This document shows, piece by piece, positions 57,156-64,000 of a DNA stretch of 64,000 nucleotides. A program made the position numbers and the translations under genes. The stretch is from positions 47,818,042 to 47,882,041 of the forward strand of contig CM060734.1 in the NCBI GenBank assembly GCA_030704615.1, read 5' to 3'. Every line of letters begins with the position of its first letter. The first letter of the stretch is position 1. Below the pieces are notes generated by a model, which saw only the letters and a program-made list of their open reading frames with translations, searched no databases and had not been told where the DNA came from. This stretch comes from Takakia lepidozioides (Eukaryota; Streptophyta; Takakiopsida; Takakiales; Takakiaceae).

Positions 57156-57486
57156 AGGATAGGGAATAAAGGAACGTTTGGGATTTATGAGCGAACTCCC
57201 GTTGGGATCAGAGAGTAATGTGCGGCGCAGTTCGTACGGTAACTCGGAAGAGATGGAGCATTCCGGTAAGTACTGGTATCTATAAGGGTATGACATTAAT
57301 TTGGTATGGTAGAAGCCAGGGTACGAGTTCCATAAACTCCAACTTGCAAAAGAGAGATCGAGTGCAAAGAGAACGAGAGGGACTTCACATAACGAATCGG
57401 GAAGCTAGGCTGAATCCCAGTCCGATGCTAGCTCCCTGGAATTCAAAGCAAAGAGAAACAAAGATGTTACTCGCGAGATCAAATGA

Positions 57487-58265
57487 ATGGTGAAGCTGCC
57501 GGAGTTTGTGGGTAAAACTTCTGTCAAGCCAGAAGAGATTCGGTCGTTCCTAGAAACACTCGAGGAATTCTTTGAAGAAGATTACCCCGAGGAGGCTAAA
57601 ATTAGAACGGCGACCCTACAACTCCGAGATGCAGCAAAATTGTGGTGGTCTCGTCAGAAAAAGGGACACCGTGAACATGGCAAACCCCCAATTGATACTT
57701 GGGAGAAATTTCGATCATTGTTTCTGGCTCACTATCTCCCTGGAGATTACGCTCATAAGATGAAGGTTGAACTCTTCACATTGAAACAGAAAAATTCAAG
57801 TGTAGTTGAGTTCAAGACAATATTTGAAATGCATGCCATTTGTTTTCCAACTCTCAGTAGGACGACAGGGTAGATTTCTTCGTGGATGGCCTGAATGACT
57901 ATTTGAAATATAAGGTCAAAGCCCACAATCCCCGCACTGAGATTGAAGCCTATAGATTGGCTTGCAATTTTGAGTGTGAGATCAAAGCACAGCAGGTTAC
58001 ATACTCTGCTCGTGCAGGGGAGAATAAAAAGAAGATGACATTTTCTCCCAAAATCACCCCAGCAAAGAAGGGAAATTGGAAGAGGTTCAAATTACCCTAC
58101 AAAAAGAATGACAATCAGGGAAGCCAGAGAACAATTGGTAATCCACCGCGCCTAAGTCCCAGGGAACATGAAGAACATCTCAAGAAGGGGCTTTGCTTCA
58201 TTTGACATAAGCCAGACCATCGATCAGCAGATTGTCCTGAACGCCGGTTCCGTCAGACTGCAGCC
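57487..58265 (+). pseudogene. Chromovirus-like gag
   Basis: 57487-57873 encodes a retrotransposon-gag domain: LPEFVGKTSVKPEEIRSFLE, RDAAKLWWSRQKKG, WEKFRSLFLAHYLPGDYAHK. It is frameshifted near 57870 into FVDGLNDYLKYKVKAHNP. A broken CCHC knuckle follows (LCFI, stop, HKPDHRSADCPERR) near 58192-58245. Confidence 0.85.
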
Positions 58266-58619
58266 TTGGTGGTGGAAGAACTAGTGGAGCCTGTAACTAT
58301 TACAAATCTCGGAAATTGTTCAGGATCTGCCACTGGAAAAGGTCCCAACATGAGGGTGTCAGCTGCAGTTGTCGATGGTGGAGTGACCTACAATCACAAT
58401 GTTATTCGGGTTCAGGGACAGGTAGCGGGGAAACCAACAATGTTATTGATTGACACTGGCAGCACCCACAACATGTTGTCAAAATCCTTTGCAGACAAGT
58501 TGGGATTATCTCAGGAAGAGGTGCAGCCATCTCAAATTATGTTACCAAATGGCGGGGTGGAGACCACACAGTATCATCTTTCAGCTGTGCTAGTTGTCAT
58601 GCAAAGGGTGCACATGTAG
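58266..58619 (+). pseudogene. Chromovirus-like aspartic protease
   Basis: LLIDTGSTHNMLSKSFADKL is the active-site region (DTG). The frame ends at a TAG near 58617, and the rest of the fold is in other frames. Confidence 0.8.
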
Positions 58620-58786
58620 GCAGATTTTGAAGTCTAGAACGGCGCCGCTTGCTACGACTTGACACGGTGGACATCGCCATAGGTTGCAAGCGTGGGTTGG
58701 TGAACGGTACCTTATCTTCTGGCAAAACCTTTGAATTAAAAGGTACGTGAGCTCTCCCCAATGTTCCCCTAATGTATGCAGTTTAG

Positions 58787-60580
58787 ATGAAAAGGTGTGC
58801 GCGTAAGGGAAATGATCATATTTTTGCCCTAAGTGTGCATGAAAGTCTGTCTGGATCAAGTACTGAAAGTACAAGAGTACATGTCAGAATAGAAGCAATT
58901 CTGAATGATTATAGGGATATATTTCCTGAGGAAATCCCTGGGATGCCTCATGTACGTGATATTGATCATGCCATCGAGTTGGTGGCTGATTCAGTACCAT
59001 TTGCACGAGCACCCTATCGACACTCAATTGTAGAAAATGAAGAGCTTGAAAAGGGGGATTGCTAAAGCATGAGCAGAAAATTCCATGAGCAGATTTCTGC
59101 TCACGCTTCAGGATCTGCTCACCTATAACCGCGTATACCTATTCGGCTTAGAGGACCTATTACTGCGGGTAGTGTCCAGTATAACTTGCATACCAATTCA
59201 TCGTTTATGGATGAATGACGGATAAATGATGGATGAGTGGCCGATGAATGTATGTTGGACGAATGGCACTGGATGAATGTAGTTTGTGGATGAATGGAAA
59301 ATTAAAAAGCATTTTTCAGTAGTGGTTGCCGAATCCCCCGAGCTCTAGAGTGAACCTGTGCCAACTGAGGAGGGTTGTGGTTGTCCTTTTACCAGGTATC
59401 CTAAATCGAGAGAGATGCTCACACCCAATTGCAAAGAAGGTGGAGAGGCCATTTGGTGCTTTAATAAAAATCATTTGAAAACAGTCGATTCATTCCAACG
59501 AAGAATATCCATTGCTACTGGAGTCAGTGTCCAAAACGAAGGCACAACTGTCTATGAAGACACTAGCCCTGCTCTGAAGAAAACCATCTCTGTCGTAAAG
59601 CACAAGAAGGGGAGATGAGAAAAGTCCAATTTTATTTATTTATTTATTTTCCCAAATGCGCCACCTTAATTTGGCACCTTAATCCGGCTGCTCTTCTGGT
59701 GTGCTATTTGGAGTGAATGACATCTACAAATTGCTCGGACTACATAACTTATGATTCGTTGTCATGCCTTCTTCCTGGTGACCAAAAATCCATGCTGGGT
59801 AAATGCCAGGTCTTTTGCTTGCAAAGTAGAAGTTGGGTTCGCAAGTTTTCTAATCCCCCCCCCCCCCCCCCCCCCTGCCCCCAAGGCGCTATTTGGGGTG
59901 AATGACATCTACAAATTGCTCCGACTACATAATTTATGATTCGTTGTCATGTCCCAACAGGGCTGGGAAGATTAAGATGTCGTTGACGACACCTTAATGT
60001 CTGCTTCCCTGCACAAAAAAGGTCCCCCTTATGGTTTTTTCCAGGCGACATATTTGTTCTGGGGAGATATTCATGGGTTCATTTGTCATGTGCTGACAGG
60101 GGCTGCGATTTAAGCTGTCGTTGACGACAGCTTAATGCCTGCTTCCTGCGTATGTTGATCCCTGAGGATAGATGTTGTTGCAGTCATCCAACAATTTTAT
60201 TTTATTTTTCGTTCATACACTTGATGAACTCTCTGTTTCAAAAAATACCTTGGCAAGATGGTTCTTGTCTTCATGGATGACATCTTGGTATTTTCCAAAA
60301 CAGAAGAGCATGAACAACATTTACGAATGGTCTTGGATATCTTAAGGCAAAATTATTTGTTTGCAAAGAAGAGTAAGTGTGAGTTCTTTATAGATCATAT
60401 GGACTATTTGGGATTTCATATCTCAAAGGACGGAGTGTCCATTGATTCAAAGAAAATTCAGGTTGGGGCTGAATGGCCCAAGTTCCCAAAGATAAGACAG
60501 AAATCAGAAGTTTTGTTGGGTTTGCTAGCTTTCTGTGAAAGTTTGTTAAATCATTCTCTCGCATTGCAGCCCCGATGATG
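58787..60580 (+). pseudogene. Chromovirus-like RT, middle replaced
   Basis: The left part has YRDIFPEEIPGMPHVRDIDH and FARAPYRHS up to about 59062. The right part resumes near 60250 with GKMVLVFMDDILVFSKTEEH (catalytic FMDD) and YLGFHISKDGVSID. The palm section between them is missing and about 1.19 kb of unrelated sequence takes its place. Confidence 0.82.
59063..60250. other. Insertion inside RT, with direct repeats and hairpins
   Basis: 59707-59775 and about 59891-59952 are near-identical direct copies (GTGAATGACATCTACAAATT start). 60110-60135 is a perfect 11-bp hairpin (TTAAGCTGTCG, loop TTGA), and a weaker relative lies near 59972. Runs of TGGATGAATG occur near 59210-59300, as also at 49640-49700. 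There is an 18-20 base C run near 59857. No coding domain. Confidence 0.55.
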
Positions 60581-60639
60581 ACTGATCTACTAAAGAACTA
60601 CTACTACTAAAGATTGGAGTGAAGTTTGGACTCCACATT

Positions 60640-61250
60640 GTGATGTTAGCTTTGATAAACTAAAGTTTGCATTAACACATGCTCCAGTCTTAAAACTGAT
60701 TGATCATACCCTGAATGAGATCGTGTTTTGCACTGATGCGAATGATCTCGATATTGGAGTAGTATTAATGCAAAGTGGTCAGGTTATTGCCTATGAGTCC
60801 AGAAAGCTCAGTCCAGCTGAACAGAATTATACTGTTCATGAAAAAGAACTTCTGGCTATAATTCACGCACTGAAGATATGGAGGCATTACTTGCTTCCTG
60901 TGGACTTTACAATAGAGACTGATCATGAGAGTCTAAAGTATCTCAGCACACAGCCCAATTTGAGCCGACGACAAATTCGGTGGGTTGAATTCCTTCAGCA
61001 GTTTCATTATGATCTGCGTTATGTGAAGGGAAAAGAGAATGTACTGGCAGATGCACTTTCTAGAAGACCGATTGTCAATGCTGTGTCTTTGGTGAGAAGC
61101 TCCATGATTGATGATGTGTTTTTCAAAGCACCTTATGAAAGCCTCTCGCATGACCGTCGGACCTCTGATGAGATTGACAAGTACCGTCCATACTTGTTCC
61201 GTGATGGGATATTATATTATCACATGCGTATGTGCATTCCCTCTTTATAG
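60640..61250 (+). pseudogene. Chromovirus-like RNase H
   Basis: FCTDANDLDIGVVLMQSGQV, KELLAIIHALKIWRHYL, FTIETDHESLKYLSTQ and GKENVLADALSRRP give the usual order with D, E and D retained. The frame stays open into the linker before integrase and ends at a TAG near 61248. Confidence 0.88.
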
Positions 61251-61820
61251 GATTTGCGACTGCGTATTATTTATGACTGTCATAATATTCCCATAGCTGG
61301 ACACAAGTCATTTTTGGACTGCTTTGTTCAAGCTTTTGAGAACCAAGTTGAGGCTCAATACTACATATCATCATGAAATGGATGCTTTAACAGAACAGAC
61401 CAATAGAACCATTGAGGATATACTAAGAATGTATGTTGGTCAGAGGCAAACTTCCTGGGAGTAGTACCTATATTTGATATGATTTGCCTATAACAAGAAT
61501 TTCCATAGTGCCATTGGGATGAAACCGTTTCAGGCACTGTATGGTCGGGACTGTTTGACCCCAGCTTCTCTTTCCACGCCATTGTCTAAGGTCCAGTCTG
61601 TCAATGACATGGTCCATGAAATACACTCGGTGTTGGATTTGGTAAAGAGAAGCATGAGAAGTGCTAAGGAAAAAGCCAAGTTCTATGTTGACAAGCACAT
61701 AAGCTTATGTGAATTTGAGGTAGGTGACAAGGTCTTCTTGAAAGTTGCTCCCAAAAGAAGCCAGTTGAAATTGGGTAAGTGTCCTAAGTTGTCCCCAAGA
61801 TCTCTGGACCTTTTGTGATC
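61250..61820 (+). pseudogene. Chromovirus-like integrase, core deleted
   Basis: After the RNase H linker, only a little zinc-region text remains (DCHNIPIAGHKSF). Then the right end of the core appears: MDALTEQTNRTIEDILR, which includes the catalytic Glu, FAYNKNFHSAIGMKPFQALY, and the C-terminal domain EFEVGDKVFLKVAPKRSQLK. The two catalytic Asp regions are missing. Confidence 0.82.
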
Positions 61821-61879
61821 TTAAAGCGTTATGGATTTGTGGCATATTAGCTAGATGTGCCAGCTACTTGGAAAATCCA

Positions 61880-62157
61880 TGACGTCTTTCATCTCAGCCT
61901 CCTAAGGAAATACATGGCAGACCCCCATCACATTCTACCTGAACTACCCAAAGTTGTGGATGAAGGTCAGTTGTTGGCTGAACCTGAATGTATTCTGTAA
62001 ACAAGAATGAAACACCTTCGAAACCGTTCATATCGTGAACATCTTGTTAAGTGGTATCACTATCCAGAATCTGAAGCTACTTGGGAAAATGAGAGTGACA
62101 TGCAGTTGGATATTTCCCATTTCACTATCATTGCGGACAATGATCAATTTTTTTAGT
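61880..62157 (+). pseudogene. Chromodomain-like tail
   Basis: HLSLLRKYMADPHHI, a stop after AEPECIL, then RMKHLRNRSYREHLVKWYHY and PESEATWENESDM. This is the layout of plant chromovirus tails (LRNR, LVKW, EATWE), which bind chromatin marks by family knowledge. Confidence 0.78.
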
Positions 62158-62165
62158 GGAGGAGT

Positions 62166-62714
62166 TTATTATGGCACTCTATGCAACAAGTCTGAATGGC
62201 TTCTGGGTGGAAAAAGCCATGGGGTGGGGTGAATGACAGGTGGGGGAAAGCTGGAGCAGTGTCACGTGAAGGTCTAGAGAGACAATTGCCAGCTTTAAGT
62301 ACTGATCACCTATCAAGGAGGTCAACAAGTGGTGAAGGTCACCTGTACACGAAGGAAGAAAACGGTTCTGGCAGACACGAACATGGGAGAAGATGATTGG
62401 GGATGATGGCCTGGAGGACACTAGGATTTGATAGAACTGGATGCAGCAATTAGGCACGGCGTGGTGACTTGGTGGACCGGATGTGATAACCGATGCTCAA
62501 GGTGATACCTAAAAGATATAAGCCGGTGCTGTGCATTTTAGAGTTGGTTGATCTAGAAATAGTCACTGGCTTTTGTAGTTAGCAGTGGCAGAGACTATGG
62601 TTCATCTTTTGTACAAAAGATGGTGTAAATCGTGTGAATATGGTTCTCTCAAGAGCTAAGCTATAAAGGAGTTGATCAGATCTGTCACAATTTGGAAGAA
62701 AAAAGGGTTGTTAT
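62166..62714 (+). repeat. 3' LTR of the chromovirus-like element
   Basis: Follows a purine run (AGTGGAGGAG, about 62155-62164) that serves as the polypurine tract. It carries about 35 bases (near 62485-62525) that the 5' LTR lacks. Confidence 0.85.
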
Positions 62715-64000
62715 ATGGATGATCTTCAGATTGCTGCAAGCATCCCACAAATTTCGAATTGCTTTCAAACCTAGATTCAAGCAGGATTAATATCTAGCTC
62801 GCTCGGGCTGCGCGCACTTGATTCTCAACTTGGAATTATCTTGCACATAACAATTGAGCCCGGGTATTCTACATACTAAAGTTCGTTTCAACACTGTTAA
62901 AGAGAGAGCGACATAAACGACAGGGAGATCCTTGATGATCATTAGACAAGAATCAGTGAGGCTTATGTACACAACAAATAATTTATTGGTTGACCACAAT
63001 TCATGAATAACCTGGTGTATATAATATTATTTGTTCTATAGTATATATGGAGGACTTCCGCTCTCAGAAATTAACAGAGCTCAATGTAGATAGTGCATAT
63101 CAGAGAGAACCAATGGCCATTCAGGGCCGGTACTATCTAGAATGGTGAGACTTCTTGAAAGTTTCTTCCACGGTGGACTGGTCATAAAATTAATCTAGAA
63201 ATTTGATGGCAACAGGCCTACCCCCTGCAAGTAACAGTACCATATGTTCTTGATGTCAATTGATGCCGCCTTCTTCTTGTTCAGTTAAGCACACATCGTA
63301 GCTGCTATCCTGCAGGGACCAGGGGAATGTTTACATAACAACATTACACTTTACATCCTTCAACTGGTGGTCTTGAAATTAGATGCAAAGTCAAAATCTC
63401 CAGATAATATGATAAATCGGTCTCCAACCTCCAAGAATGCATCAAATTGAACTGCGTAGAACTGCACTTAGATAGACCTATCTACTTTTTGGGACTCTTG
63501 TACCGAAGTACTACTTTTATAAGATCGTAAGGTCTCTCCTCAGCTTCTTTCAATATCTGCTGACATTACCACTGACTTCAATGCGTCATCTCTTTGGAAC
63601 TTACCAGATTTGTCCCAGGGTCTCCTTTCTGAAAAGAAGTTGATGCGAGTAAAGCATTCTCAATGACGACCAAATTTTTTTTTCCCGAATGGCCACGGGA
63701 ATGCAACACGGCCTGACAGAATCGTCGTCCAATACTATTCGGGAAAATTTGTTCAAAGAATCGAGGGATGTCCGATTGAGAAGAAGTTGTGAGCGATCGC
63801 CAGTGTGGCGGGGAAGAAAGAGGAACGCGCGGCGCAGAAAGTAATTGGAGGGGACCAAGTTATATGTCAACTTTGCCCAGTGCTTTCCATCCGTCCCATC
63901 ATCGACTTATTAACATTTATCATCCAACCCAAAATAGGGGTTCCAAGTTTTGGCGGGGTTATTTTTGGAAGGTCCACGGCAGAAGGGAGAGTTATATGGG
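62715..64000. other. Right flank, no firm gene
   Basis: Only one candidate: a minus-strand frame at 63601-63870 with an ATG (MTYNLVPSNYFLRRAFLFLP, Arg/Ser/Leu-rich, few acids early) that could be a targeting presequence or first exon of a gene running left. I do not recognise it. Confidence 0.25.

Larger units (their letters stand above)
56619..62714 (+). mobile_element. Ty3/gypsy chromovirus-like element, two LTRs, decayed
   Basis: Two long direct repeats enclose gag, protease, RT, RNase H, integrase and chromodomain remnants in order. Flanks may carry a short duplication (TGGA before 56619 and after 62715). The element is distinct from E1/E2: other gag, a VFMDD RT, a chromodomain and no methyltransferase. 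Confidence 0.88.

Overview
The window looks like nuclear DNA of a land plant with a large, repeat-laden genome. A fern or other seed-free plant is the best guess. The reasons are spliced plant-type genes with GT..AG introns, degenerate PLS-type PPR repeats, Ty1/copia and Ty3/gypsy remnants with plant initiator tRNA-Met primer sites, tRNA-derived SINE-like pieces and CACTA-like termini. The species cannot be named from the sequence alone.

Layout. 0-12 kb is the gene-bearing part: a five-exon RING-H2 E3 ubiquitin ligase gene (+), an unrecognised exon-like stretch, a four-exon GNAT acetyltransferase gene with a probable plastid transit peptide (+), and an intronless HSP20-like (FYD-type) gene (-) with a pyrimidine-rich, telo-box-bearing upstream region. 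From about 13.5 kb to the end almost everything is repeat-derived: SINE/LINE pieces, a G-rich minisatellite, palindromic tandem repeats, a first Ty3/gypsy copy (E1, about 19.1-24.9 kb), a 663-bp TTAA-flanked inverted-repeat element, hairpin arrays resembling CACTA subterminal regions (28-36 and 41.4-41.8 kb), a second gypsy copy (E2, about 36.3-41.4 kb) lying inside those arrays, a minus-strand copia start, a cluster of decayed PPR repeats mixed with a recurring exon-like module (43.6-53 kb), a copia pol fragment, and a different, chromodomain-bearing gypsy element with both LTRs (56.6-62.7 kb).

Main result. E1 and E2 belong to one gypsy family whose order is gag (two CCHC knuckles) - protease - C5-cytosine DNA methyltransferase - in-frame UAG - reverse transcriptase - RNase H - integrase - PHD finger. 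E1 shows the left part and E2 the right part. The methyltransferase of E2 is open over all its motifs (DLFGG, PCQ, ENV and the C-terminal motifs) and has no Met before motif I, so it was probably a polyprotein domain. In both copies the methyltransferase reading frame ends at a UAG at the same aligned place, followed by CAACCA, which fits the tobamovirus-type readthrough context UAG-CAR-YYA. The inferred system is an element that makes a gag-protease-methyltransferase product and, by occasional readthrough, a longer product with RT, integrase and a C-terminal chromatin reader. Methyltransferase capture by retrotransposons is known from dinoflagellates and charophyte algae. The combination with a PHD finger and a putative recoding stop, in what looks like a land plant, is what deserves follow-up.
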